Assembly: GCA_900545245.1 (NCBI GenBank)
Contig: UQYV01000040.1
Span: 1 to 32,088, forward strand
Source: an uncultured Bacteroidales bacterium
Lineage (GTDB): Bacteria; Bacteroidota; Bacteroidia; Bacteroidales; UBA932
Length of the DNA: 32,088 nucleotides
Direction of reading: 5' to 3'
Below the pieces are notes generated by a model that saw only the letters and a program-made list of their open reading frames with translations, was not told the origin of the DNA and made no database searches. The translations under genes and the position numbers were made by a program. Shown piece after piece: positions 1-8,711 of this stretch (within the stretch, counting starts at the first letter, position 1; each line of letters begins with the position of its first letter).

Positions 1-4
1 CGGC

Positions 5-34
5 CAACACCGGCGGGCTAGCCCGCCGGTGTTG
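5..34. repeat. Perfect 30-bp palindrome (15-bp arms) over the RHS C stop codon
   Basis: CAACACCGGCGGGCT is followed immediately by its exact reverse complement, centred between 19 and 20. The TAG stop of RHS protein C (18-20) lies at its centre. With no loop and no T-run visible before the window edge, it is not a classic intrinsic terminator, though a very GC-rich hairpin at an operon end may still terminate or protect the 3' end. A recombination or insertion scar is another possibility. Confidence 0.8.
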
Positions 35-3000
35 CACTTCTATCTTGAATCTTCACATTTGTCGCTTTTCCCGCCCAGACATCAGAAGAATGCCAGCGCA
101 TAAGCACAGGATCGTAATGCCGCGCTCCGAAATCATACCATCCGAGACCGAGTTCATTGATGCGCTCCTTACCGGAGTACTTGTGCGGCTGCGTGTCCGG
201 AACAGGGGCAGAAAGCAATGCACCGGACGGATAGTAAGAATTGATTTCTTCCACTGCGCCGTCCTCATTACGGACGAGGCGAACGCTGCCGAGATAATCC
301 CTTATAAAATGGCGATACTTGCCATCCTTAAAGGAATAGTAGCCCGTTGCTGTCTGAAGCATCTCCGGGACGCCGTCACGATATATCACGCCGTCGAGAT
401 AGTCCTTGCGGACATCCTCCTTTCCCGGTTCCTCAATAGTAAGCGAAAGTTTCCGCCCTTCAGCATCCCAGCCATACAGAAGCCTACCGCCATTTTCAAA
501 AGAAAGTGTATCCGGCAATGAAAGATGATTGTATGAAAGAGACAGCCTGCGATTGTCGTCGTACACTAGGTTTCCGCAAGCGTCATACTCATATTGAACC
601 TCCGTCTGCGAGCCCCCGTTGAAACGGTTGTATGCCACGTTCGGATGCATCGTTGCCACAGCATCGCTCACTTTGACCAAATGGTTTCCGTCATATTCCA
701 AAGTTAGGTCATCCACCCTCGCAAAAGAATTCACTCCAGTCTGCCCCGTTCTCCTAAGCCTAAGGAGATTCCCATTGAGGTCATAAGATGTGAAACTCTC
801 ATCGTATCGTCCGATATTATCCGTAAGGGCAGAACCCTCAGCATAACTTGCAACAATCAGATGTCCGGCAGAATCATAGCCGTACTTGTAGCCCTGCCAT
901 TGATGATTACCCACCTTCCAACTAACAGCGCTAACAAATCCGTTATGCCGGCGTGTACCCGGGCTGATGTTATAATACAGATTCTGGCAAAAGTCTGCGC
1001 CGGAGATTGACGTCGGCAAGTTCCTGATGTTATAGGAATATGTCAGACTGTCCAAACTCTCCCCATAAACAACCTTCACGAGCCTTCCTACATCATCATA
1101 GACATTTCGCAGCATCGGCTTCATTTCCTTTTCGTTCATTCCGTGAAGCGTTTCCACGTGCTGCCCCATACGGTCGTAGCGGAACTCCTGCATTTCAGTA
1201 AAAACAGTGTCCGCCCCACGCAGGTGAATTCGTTTCTTTAGAACAGGCTTTCCGGAAATGTTATAGTTAGTGAAAACCTCGTCCGCGATGCCGGTGCTTG
1301 TGTTATGAGAAGCAGTTCGCACCGGGCGGTTAAGTTCGTCATACCAATATGAGCAGAAAGTCCATCCTTCACCTGATACTTCACGCACAAGCTTGCCTGT
1401 CAACTGACCGATGACCGAAATGTCTTTACCCTCCACAATATTGGTGTACACCTGAGTAAAGAGAGAATCTGACGTCGTTGGAACGACTGGCAGAGAATCA
1501 GCAAAATGGACTAGGGACCTGTAATCATAACTGTCATAATAGTTTATTGTCAGATACTCAGGTTCAGTCAAAGTCAGATTGCTTATTCCATACCCTGTGT
1601 AACCCGTCGTAGATCCTGTAGGGCTCGCATAAACAAACACCGACCTAATACTTTCAACATCCGTATTCTTGCAAAGTCCCGTCATAACTTGACGGCCTTG
1701 TCGGTCAGGGATTTCAAATTTCCATTTCCCTACTTCCCTCAACTTTCCATCCTGAACGAAGATACAGTGACCTGCCTTGTCATAGCGCCTATACTCCCAT
1801 TCCTTGCCTGGCTCCTTGACCCGGACAGGGCGGTTCAGAGGGTCATAACCATAAATGAAAGCATATTTATCCATCAAAGCCTGTTTCTCTTCAGCAGTTG
1901 TCACAGAACTGAGCGCCGAAGATGCCATAGGAGGAAGAATAATTCTCAGATTTCCGTAGTTATCGTAAATATAGTGAGTGTCTAAACGGGTGCTGCCGAG
2001 AAATCTGCGTTCAAGCACCAATTGCCCGGCCGGATTAACAAAGGTGAAGATTGTTATTCCGTCTTCATCGACCGATTCACGTATGTTCAGGTAGCCATTC
2101 GGATATAACCCGGAAGACGAGAATTGATCATTGTCCAGATTAGTCGCATAGACAAGCTGCAACAGTTTGCACGAACGAGAGGCAGTAGTGTCATTCAGGG
2201 AATATTTCCGTGTTCTGAACTTCCGGTCATTTCGCCACATCTGTCCCGGGCCGCGCTCCTCAATCAAACGGCCGGAAGATGATTTTTCATAGGCATATTC
2301 CGTATTGGGAGCGAAATCATTGTAGTATCCACGGGTATATGGCAAAAGTCCAGGATAATAATTGCCGTCAGAGTTGACAGGAGTCGGCAAAGAACGGCGA
2401 ATAATCCGTCCAAGAGCATCCGGAACAATGTCCGAAACAATATTCTTCCCTGAAGTTCCGGCTTGAAATACCATAGACTGAACCTGATGCCCGAAAGCAT
2501 TGAAAAACTCGCGTGTCTTGATATAAAGTTGGTCGTCAAAACGGGTGTTTGTCTCTATACTGTTGCGGGTAACGCTTCCCGAATAGCCCAAAGTGTAATC
2601 ATACTCCTTCAGAGTCTGCCACTTTGCACCTGTCATAACTTTTTCTCTCGTCAGGCGCCCGCAATCATCGTAGTCATAGCCTGTCCGCCCTCCGTCGGGA
2701 GCGACCTTTCCGGTAAGTCCAAACAAAGGCGCATATTCATATCTCCAAACTTGGGCATTAGGGAGCAACGCCGGCAGTTCATCAAAGGAGTAGCCATTGT
2801 CAGTCTCGTTCTCCACTTGAGAATACTGGGCGTTACGTACAACCAAGATTGGATATCTGTCATCAGATCCCCACAGATAGACATAAGGCACACCATCTTC
2901 ATCAACTGCGCTGAGCGGTTGAGCGTTGGAATTGAACAAGAGCACTTCAAAACTGCGTTTCCATTCAGGGGAATTGCTATTGGTACAAAAAGCCTCTGTC

Positions 3001-5282
3001 TTCTTCTCACAAACATTGTCTCCGTCTAAAACAAAATGATGATTCTTCGTAATCGTCGGTCCACTGATACCTGTCAGCCTGGTGTGCTGGTCTTCAATCA
3101 CTGCTGAGATATAGTTTCTTGCAGTCATCGTGTCAATAACATTCGACGGGAGGAGGGACGAGTCATAGAGGTAACGACGAAACGATACGTCTCGCCATAG
3201 TCGGAGACCATTCTTAACCGCACGGTCGTGGTATGTACATAGCGAATGAGGTCTGATTTCACGTTCAATAGCGTTATAGCCAAATGATTCTGTCGTAACT
3301 TTGGGAACATCACCATCGTATTCGGTGGTCACTCTTGACACGAGTTTCTTCCATCCTGTTGAGATGCAGATGTCGAAGAAATAAAAGTTGAAAACTGACT
3401 TGCAATAGAAATATAGAAAATCACCTCCCTCATACTCCAAGCCCAAAAATCTAGGCAAGATTCCTTTGCAATAAATACCTATTGATTCCCTGTTCTTTCG
3501 TCCATATTCCTTGTACGTATTCTTTATCGAACGCTTCAAGACATATTCCCCGGCCTTCCATTCATATTCGTCCACACTGGAAAGATTGCCGTTGGCCCAT
3601 GAATTGTCAACGACATATCCCGGAATCTCATATCTTGAATCAGAGAATCCGCCAATCCGTTGAACGGAGGTATATAATCCAGAGCCCATGGCCTCCGATA
3701 GCTTTTCCTTCCACTGCGCGTAGGCCTCGCGCTGTGAGTTGTAATACCGTTCCTGAAACTGCTCCGTCGACACGAACTCCGGCTCTTTGATGTCAAAACC
3801 ATAGACTGTCTTCAAGGTGTCGGACGGTGAGGATGAGTCTATTATCTTTTCAACAATCCTGCGGTATGCAATTCGGGAAGAATAATGCCACCCAGGGACT
3901 AATGGCTCCGAGCTACACGTCCACGACTGAGTGATTTCATACGGGCCGGCCTGCCCGGCATTCATATTTCTTACCTGCGTCACCGAATAGTCCTCAAACA
4001 GGCTCGGGTCAAAGGGTATATTGAAATTCTGTGGGTTCGAATAGTCATAGTTCCGCGTAATCGTCCGTCCTGTTGCCAAATCTTTTGAAATCACCTGCCT
4101 CACCTTGATTGCGGGAGTTCGCGGAACGGCATAATCCTCCGTGTCATAGACAAGTTCTGTATATGCACCGGTGATTCCCTCAATGGACTTAAGAGAATGA
4201 ATCTTTGCAGCACTCGCCGAATGACTTCTGTCTGCAATATAGGTGTCATAATATTTATCCCCGACAGGCAGATAGCCCAACAGGCTCGGATTGGACTTGC
4301 CATTGTAGTAGCCCTGCAAGTCCTGAGCATAATAGCAGTTAGGGGAGCACATTGCCAGATAGCCCAGACTTGACTTGGCGGCAAGGTCTGACACAGAGAC
4401 ATCCTCATTATAATACTTGAAGTCATAGCTGTCATAGACAGTTTCAGTTGCGCCTTTGAAAGTCACGGTCTCCAGTTTCAGACGACCTCCGGCAAACGTG
4501 CCGTGAGCGAACTCCACGCTGCGCATCTTCTTTACGCTCTTGTCATAGAGCGCTATTCCGGAAAGTCGGAACTTCCGACCATCGGCATTCGATTCCGCTG
4601 TGGTGAAGACGAGCCTGCCCTGAGGAAAACGGATTTCTTTCAAAACAGGGGTGGAGTTAACCGTCCTTGTATGGATAATGCTGCTGGCCTCCCTCTCCGG
4701 CTGTTCCGCTGTCCCGCCAGTATGCCGTATTTCATATGAATGGGACAGAATCCGGTCAATGTATGAATCCTGGCGGCGAGCATAGACAAAGTTTATGCTG
4801 TCTGTTTTGTTCATTGAGACAATCTTTGTCAGATACCACGCGCTATCGTATGTGCAGGACTCGCACAGCGGGCTCATTACTCCGGTCTTATGGTTATAGA
4901 CCGTGGATATGACTGTCGATTTCTCGGCCTGCTCATAGTGATAGGAGGTCCCGCTGTCGTCTGTGATGACGAATCCTGCCGTCAGCTTTCCTGTACTGTT
5001 AACAAGCCTCCGAATATGGTTTTCTGTATATGGAACCTGCAAGTAGTTATTGTAACCGGCAATGTAGAATGAACCGCCGGTCTTTCCCATCGTGTAATCA
5101 TAGCGGTCACGCATCCTGTCCGTGTCGTTGAGGCCGTTACTTTTTTCCGCGACGGTCAAGTTGAGAGATGCCGCATCTTTGTCCGCACGGATTTTTGTCG
5201 CCGTCGGTAGTTCCGGGTTCATCCCCTTGTCCGGAAGCCCGTTGATCGTGAGGTTTACCCCCCTCCGGCGTTCAGTACCCAA
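18..5282 (-). CDS. RHS/YD-repeat secreted protein C, main (C-terminal) part, out of frame with its N-terminus
   Basis: This is the body of a large YD-repeat (RHS) protein. It reads through a long series of YD motifs (e.g. YDYDDCGRL, YGYDPLNRPVR) to an RHS-core-like segment near the C-terminus (RDYLGSVRLV, then HKYSGKE and WYDFGARHYDP). The start at 5282 is a TTG and is not credible: its first eight residues are out-of-frame translation of the preceding gene. True homology starts around 5258 (VNLTINGLPD), so this is the continuation of 5255..5599 after a frameshift at a G6 tract. The C-terminus stops about 20 residues after YDPVLMRW, before the usual SPYxYCxNNP end of Bacteroidota RHS cores, and no toxin domain follows. 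It is the last gene of the operon seen here, 40 bases after the secretin gene. It may be a decayed or phase-variable member, or a cargo protein without a toxin. Family identification is confident; functional state is not. Confidence 0.85.
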   Translation of the reverse strand: MGTERRRGVNLTINGLPDKGMNPELPTATKIRADKDAASLNLTVAEKSNGLNDTDRMRDRYDYTMGKTGGSFYIAGYNNYLQVPYTENHIRRLVNSTGKLTAGFVITDDSGTSYHYEQAEKSTVISTVYNHKTGVMSPLCESCTYDSAWYLTKIVSMNKTDSINFVYARRQDSYIDRILSHSYEIRHTGGTAEQPEREASSIIHTRTVNSTPVLKEIRFPQGRLVFTTAESNADGRKFRLSGIALYDKSVKKMRSVEFAHGTFAGGRLKLETVTFKGATETVYDSYDFKYYNEDVSVSDLAAKSSLGYLAMCSPNCYYAQDLQGYYNGKSNPSLLGYLPVGDKYYDTYIADRSHSASAAKIHSLKSIEGITGAYTELVYDTEDYAVPRTPAIKVRQVISKDLATGRTITRNYDYSNPQNFNIPFDPSLFEDYSVTQVRNMNAGQAGPYEITQSWTCSSEPLVPGWHYSSRIAYRRIVEKIIDSSSPSDTLKTVYGFDIKEPEFVSTEQFQERYYNSQREAYAQWKEKLSEAMGSGLYTSVQRIGGFSDSRYEIPGYVVDNSWANGNLSSVDEYEWKAGEYVLKRSIKNTYKEYGRKNRESIGIYCKGILPRFLGLEYEGGDFLYFYCKSVFNFYFFDICISTGWKKLVSRVTTEYDGDVPKVTTESFGYNAIEREIRPHSLCTYHDRAVKNGLRLWRDVSFRRYLYDSSLLPSNVIDTMTARNYISAVIEDQHTRLTGISGPTITKNHHFVLDGDNVCEKKTEAFCTNSNSPEWKRSFEVLLFNSNAQPLSAVDEDGVPYVYLWGSDDRYPILVVRNAQYSQVENETDNGYSFDELPALLPNAQVWRYEYAPLFGLTGKVAPDGGRTGYDYDDCGRLTREKVMTGAKWQTLKEYDYTLGYSGSVTRNSIETNTRFDDQLYIKTREFFNAFGHQVQSMVFQAGTSGKNIVSDIVPDALGRIIRRSLPTPVNSDGNYYPGLLPYTRGYYNDFAPNTEYAYEKSSSGRLIEERGPGQMWRNDRKFRTRKYSLNDTTASRSCKLLQLVYATNLDNDQFSSSGLYPNGYLNIRESVDEDGITIFTFVNPAGQLVLERRFLGSTRLDTHYIYDNYGNLRIILPPMASSALSSVTTAEEKQALMDKYAFIYGYDPLNRPVRVKEPGKEWEYRRYDKAGHCIFVQDGKLREVGKWKFEIPDRQGRQVMTGLCKNTDVESIRSVFVYASPTGSTTGYTGYGISNLTLTEPEYLTINYYDSYDYRSLVHFADSLPVVPTTSDSLFTQVYTNIVEGKDISVIGQLTGKLVREVSGEGWTFCSYWYDELNRPVRTASHNTSTGIADEVFTNYNISGKPVLKKRIHLRGADTVFTEMQEFRYDRMGQHVETLHGMNEKEMKPMLRNVYDDVGRLVKVVYGESLDSLTYSYNIRNLPTSISGADFCQNLYYNISPGTRRHNGFVSAVSWKVGNHQWQGYKYGYDSAGHLIVASYAEGSALTDNIGRYDESFTSYDLNGNLLRLRRTGQTGVNSFARVDDLTLEYDGNHLVKVSDAVATMHPNVAYNRFNGGSQTEVQYEYDACGNLVYDDNRRLSLSYNHLSLPDTLSFENGGRLLYGWDAEGRKLSLTIEEPGKEDVRKDYLDGVIYRDGVPEMLQTATGYYSFKDGKYRHFIRDYLGSVRLVRNEDGAVEEINSYYPSGALLSAPVPDTQPHKYSGKERINELGLGWYDFGARHYDPVLMRWHSSDVWAGKATNVKIQDRSATPAG

Positions 5283-5599
5283 CCGAGACCTGCCCAGCTG
5301 GCCTTGTCAGTGACCTTGACTCCACCACCGATGTAGGAAAGGCTGACGGGGAATGTCAGTTCGCGAGTCCGGATTTCATAAATGGGAATTGACACATCGA
5401 CTTGTCCCGAGGCTTGGGAAACGGAATATTGGCCGTAATTGAGAAATGCGGCGGCCTCGGGCGTGGGCGGAACAAGATAGGGATTGTTCTTCGTGGACAG
5501 GAGGGTGCTTCCGACTGCGAGAGTCTGTGCCGGAAGACTGAGGTCTGACAAGGCGAGAAGCAGAGTCAGAGTGCAGAGGGTCAGCAGTTTCTGTTTCAT
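5255..5599 (-). CDS. N-terminal fragment of RHS/YD-repeat protein C (signal peptide plus YD-protein N-terminus)
   Basis: The 114-residue product begins with a clear Sec signal peptide (MKQKLLTLCTLTLLLALS followed by a probable cut after LPAQ). It then has the usual opening of Bacteroidota YD-repeat proteins: a proline-rich NPYLVPPTPEAAAFLNYG stretch, VDVSIPIYEI, and the conserved LSYIGGGVKVTDKASWAGLGWVLNAGG. It stops at a TAA directly after the glycine run. In intact relatives this motif continues straight into a ...RTxNGLPDE-like segment, and exactly such a continuation (NLTINGLPD) is found in another frame from 5258. So this is the 5' part of one gene with 18..5282. It differs from RHS proteins A and B in having no SpvB-like/FG-GAP N-terminal region. 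Confidence 0.85.
   Translation of the reverse strand: MKQKLLTLCTLTLLLALSDLSLPAQTLAVGSTLLSTKNNPYLVPPTPEAAAFLNYGQYSVSQASGQVDVSIPIYEIRTRELTFPVSLSYIGGGVKVTDKASWAGLGWVLNAGGG
5258..5263 (-). other. G6 homopolymer at the frameshift in RHS protein C
   Basis: On the coding strand the sequence reads GCC GGA GGG GGG TAA AAC-like, that is NAGGG then stop. Loss of two G or gain of one G, or a -1 ribosomal slip on GGG GGG, joins it to the 5.2-kb downstream frame. Homopolymer phase variation, a programmed slip, a fixed mutation and an assembly error all fit. Confidence 0.75.
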
Positions 5600-5639
5600 G
5601 AGAAGTGTTTTTGTGGTTATCGTTAAGCGGGGAGATGTT

Positions 5640-7328
5640 TCAGAGTATCGTCGGCTTTATGAAGATGTTGAGCTTTGTTTCCGTGCGGTTCTTCTTCGTC
5701 TTTCCGAATATGGAGCGGAGCACTGGGACACGGGAGGCGTACGGAAGACCACGGGAGGAATTGTCTGTCAGGTTCTTCTCAATGCCACCGAGCAGAACCA
5801 TATCTCCGTCCTTGACCCTTATGATGGAGGTGAAGCTGCGCTTGGAGATTCCCGGTGGGGCATATTCGTTGTCCTTCGAGCCGGTGTCGGTGAACTCGTC
5901 CTGGCTGAGATTGACCGTGAGGGTGATTGTGCTGTCGCGACTCATGTACGGTGTGATGTCGAGGACAAAGTTCGCCTCGACGTTCTTCCACAGATAGGAC
6001 TCCGACTGCAAGGGGTTCTGCGTGCCTATGATGTTCACCTGACTTTCCTTGTAGTATTTCACCTCGCCGCTCTTCAGTACGGCCTTGTGACCGTTCAAAG
6101 TGGAAAGCCTCGGCGTGGAACGGAGCGAAATCCTGCCGCTCTCCTCAAGGAGCTGGAGGTCGGCATAAAAGAATTGAGAGACTTGTCCAAGATTGATTGA
6201 GCCGAGTCCGCTGAATGATGCGAGCAGACGGTTTATCGAGTCTGCGTTAAGCGTCAGACCAAGCCCCGGAGAGAAAGTCGCGCTGTTCTTTCCCTTCTCC
6301 GAGCCGGTGCCAAGCCCCAGCCCGAGTGACTGTGCGGAACTTGTGGTCGCATCAACAATCATAACGTCAATAGAAATCAGCGGAACGCTCACGTCTATCT
6401 CAGAAAGGAACGACAGGATTTCCGAGGCCACCTTTCTGTCTCCGCTGACCACTATCCCATTGAGGTCCGCGAATGGCGTGATTTCCATATTCTGTTTCAG
6501 TGAAGACGGGATTATGTTCACGACATCCTCGACAGTCCTGTGCTTCATTGCATAGACGATGGTTCCAGTCTGCGGAGACGCCTCCTCCTGCTTGTCGAAG
6601 AACGCAGAAGAGAATGCGCCACGCTCTTTTCCGCTCTCGAACAAGTACCACGAGTCCTCTTCCCGACGAACAGAAAGCACATTCACGGCTGCAATGGTCT
6701 TCACAGCCTCATCAAGCGTCATCCCTGTTCCGAAAGCCGAGACCTGCCGATCGGCCAATGAATTAGGATAGAGAAGATTGCCTCCGGTCACTACATTGAA
6801 ACGACGAGCTACTGCATCCAATGTGCAGGCTGAGAAGTCGAATGAAAACACCGTGCTGTCAGCCGGGTCACGAGAAAACCTGACCTCAGAAACAGGCACG
6901 GGAGGAACAAAATCAGTCAATGAGACTATATCCCCGGAAAATGTCGCCTCTATGCCTTTCTCGTTGCAGATGAAAGCCAGAACATCGCATACAGGTATTT
7001 TCTGAATATTGCAGGTAATCGCCTTACGTTTGTCGAAATTTATGGCGATGCTCAGTCCGTTCGATATGGCTATGCCCTTTATGAGCTCAGAGACCGAAAA
7101 ATTGGTCACGGATACGTCAATCTCATTGTTGTAAGCAGGGATTCTTTCGGCCAAGACGGAAAAGTTCCGGCGCAGAAGCCAGGCTCGGGATGTCGAGTCA
7201 TCGGAATGAATACACGAAGGGAAGGTCAATGACCGACTATGCCCAGTGGAGATTCCGAAGCCCCGGACCGGACCTAGGATGAAAAGACCGATCAGACTTA
7301 AAATCAGGAGAAGAAGGCAGCGTTTCAT
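5640..7328 (-). CDS. Type II secretion/type IV pilus-like secretin (GspD/PilQ superfamily)
   Basis: This 562-residue protein is the outer-membrane channel of a T2SS/T4P-like machine. Residues 1-23 are a signal peptide. About 66-140 is an STN/N0-like domain (DVSVTNFSVSELIKGIAI), 145-232 a second small ring domain, and 255-316 an N1-type domain (VYAMKHRTVEDVVNIIPSSL, IVVSGDRKVASEIL). About 318-562 is the secretin barrel (ISIDVMIVDA; STPRLSTLNGHKAVLKSGE; FVLDITPYM; GDMVLLGGIEK; VPVLRSIFGKTKKN; and the classic end ETKLNIFIKPTIL). There is no lipobox and no extra C-terminal pilotin-binding region. It follows the GspE-like ATPase gene by 8 bases and precedes RHS protein C by 40, so it is in the same operon. 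A filamentous-phage or type III secretin is less likely given the adjacent pseudopilin, peptidase and ATPase. Confidence 0.93.
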   Translation of the reverse strand: MKRCLLLLILSLIGLFILGPVRGFGISTGHSRSLTFPSCIHSDDSTSRAWLLRRNFSVLAERIPAYNNEIDVSVTNFSVSELIKGIAISNGLSIAINFDKRKAITCNIQKIPVCDVLAFICNEKGIEATFSGDIVSLTDFVPPVPVSEVRFSRDPADSTVFSFDFSACTLDAVARRFNVVTGGNLLYPNSLADRQVSAFGTGMTLDEAVKTIAAVNVLSVRREEDSWYLFESGKERGAFSSAFFDKQEEASPQTGTIVYAMKHRTVEDVVNIIPSSLKQNMEITPFADLNGIVVSGDRKVASEILSFLSEIDVSVPLISIDVMIVDATTSSAQSLGLGLGTGSEKGKNSATFSPGLGLTLNADSINRLLASFSGLGSINLGQVSQFFYADLQLLEESGRISLRSTPRLSTLNGHKAVLKSGEVKYYKESQVNIIGTQNPLQSESYLWKNVEANFVLDITPYMSRDSTITLTVNLSQDEFTDTGSKDNEYAPPGISKRSFTSIIRVKDGDMVLLGGIEKNLTDNSSRGLPYASRVPVLRSIFGKTKKNRTETKLNIFIKPTIL

Positions 7329-7336
7329 ATATCAGA

Positions 7337-8698
7337 TTACATAGTGTTCAAGATAGGGGCAATCTCCTCAAACGAGGTTTCCCCGGATTCATAAAGAGAC
7401 ATAGCAGATTCGCGGAGCGTCCGCACGCCTTTCTGAGACAGGATGCCGCTGACATCGCGGACATTTTCACGGACTGCGGCGGAGAGGGTATCGTCAATGC
7501 GGACGACCTCATAGATGGCCTTGCGGCCGAGATAGCCGGTGTAATGGCACTGCGGGCATCCCACGGCCTTGCCGGAAGATGACTTGCAGTGAGGACAGAG
7601 AAGGCGGACAAGCCGCTGCGCGATGCAGGCGATAAGGGTCTCTGAAATCAGGTAGGGATGGACACCCATATCTGTAAGCCTTGTGATGCAGCCCCAAGCG
7701 CTGTTCGTATGCAAGGTGGAGAGCAGGAGGTGGCCGGTCAGGGAACTGCGAATTGCCATCTCCGCGGTCTCCTCGTCGCGGATTTCGCCAAGCATGATGA
7801 TGTCCGGGTCCTGACGTAGGAAGGTCCGCAACGCGACAGGGAAAGTAAGCCCGATTTCCTCCTTAAGCTGGACCTGATTGATGCCGTCGAGGGTGTATTC
7901 AATCGGGTCTTCTATGGTGAGGATGTTGTTGTCGCCTCGGTTCAGCCGCTCAAGCGTCGCATAGAGCGTTGTGCTTTTTCCCGAGCCTGTCGGGCCGCTG
8001 ATGAGTACAAGCCCGTGGGGACGGCTGACCGCGTTCAAATAGTCCCCGAGCTGCCGTTCGTCAAAGCCCAATTCATCCAGAGAGATGTGCCGTCCGTCAC
8101 GCGAGAGCAGGCGCAAGACTATCTTCTCCCCGTAAATCGTCGGCATTACCGATGTCCTGATGTCAAACTTGATGTCGCCCCGAGAATACATTATCCTCCC
8201 ATCCTGCGGAAGTCTTTTCTCGGCAATGTCGAGGTTCGACATGATTTTAATTCGGTTAACGATGCCGGGATAGCGTTCTCGTCCGACGACATGACGCTCA
8301 ATCAGTTTTCCATCAACCCTGAAACGCACACGACACCTATGCTCCGACGGCTCAAGGTGAATGTCACTCGCACGCACACGGAAGGCTTCCTCCACAAGTT
8401 CCCCGACAAAGTCCTGCCCATCCAAGGCCTCACTCTCCGAATGCTTCTGCACACCAGTCTGCCGATAGTTCGAGGACAGCAGCCGCGTCAGTTCGTCCGA
8501 AGCCATAGGATGCAGCGAGAGCCGCAGTCCATACACAGCTGCGACCTCCTCAACGACTGCATCATAGACCTTCCCTTCGTCACAATAACAAGCCACCACA
8601 TCGTCAAGTTCCCGTTCAAACGGGGCAAGGCGGTAGTAAAAGGCCTCGTCACCGGTGAACAGCTGCAGGGCCTCTGTCGAAATCTTTTGTGGTTGCAT
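7337..8698 (-). CDS. GspE/PilB-type secretion ATPase
   Basis: This 453-residue cytoplasmic ATPase would drive pseudopilus assembly. A reduced N-terminal domain (1-100) is followed by the typical N2 segment (ASDIHLEPSEHRCRVRFRVDG, 110-130; the DIAEKRLPQDGR motif, 157-168). The core has Walker A GPTGSGKST (235-243), an Asp box TIEDPIEY (261-268), Walker B PDIIMLGEIRDEET (298-311) and a His box GHLLLSTLHTNSA (322-334). The zinc-type four-cysteine element is present (CPHC at 368-371, CPQC at 381-384), which marks the GspE/PilB assembly branch and separates it from PilT-like retraction ATPases, which lack this element. It starts 13 bases after the Imm26-like immunity gene and ends 8 bases before the secretin gene. 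No PilC/GspF partner lies next to it, which is unusual. Confidence 0.94.
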   Translation of the reverse strand: MQPQKISTEALQLFTGDEAFYYRLAPFERELDDVVACYCDEGKVYDAVVEEVAAVYGLRLSLHPMASDELTRLLSSNYRQTGVQKHSESEALDGQDFVGELVEEAFRVRASDIHLEPSEHRCRVRFRVDGKLIERHVVGRERYPGIVNRIKIMSNLDIAEKRLPQDGRIMYSRGDIKFDIRTSVMPTIYGEKIVLRLLSRDGRHISLDELGFDERQLGDYLNAVSRPHGLVLISGPTGSGKSTTLYATLERLNRGDNNILTIEDPIEYTLDGINQVQLKEEIGLTFPVALRTFLRQDPDIIMLGEIRDEETAEMAIRSSLTGHLLLSTLHTNSAWGCITRLTDMGVHPYLISETLIACIAQRLVRLLCPHCKSSSGKAVGCPQCHYTGYLGRKAIYEVVRIDDTLSAAVRENVRDVSGILSQKGVRTLRESAMSLYESGETSFEEIAPILNTM

Positions 8699-8711
8699 AA
8701 TTATCTAAGTA

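Noticed and set aside
2463..3029. Plus-strand open frame of 188 codons
   Set aside because: It lies opposite the YD-repeat gene in a repetitive coding region, shows no domain or signal, and is a shadow of that gene.
5280..5282. TTG as a real start of the 5.2-kb RHS C frame
   Set aside because: It lies within the coding region of the N-terminal fragment, gives a nonsense N-terminus without a signal peptide, and the homologous sequence begins only at the G6 run.
5640..8698. Type IV pilus or competence locus
   Set aside because: No PilT-like retraction ATPase, PilM/N/O or ComEC-like genes are present, only one pilin, and the neighbours are signal-peptide-bearing RHS toxins; a secretion role fits better, although a pilus cannot be strictly excluded.
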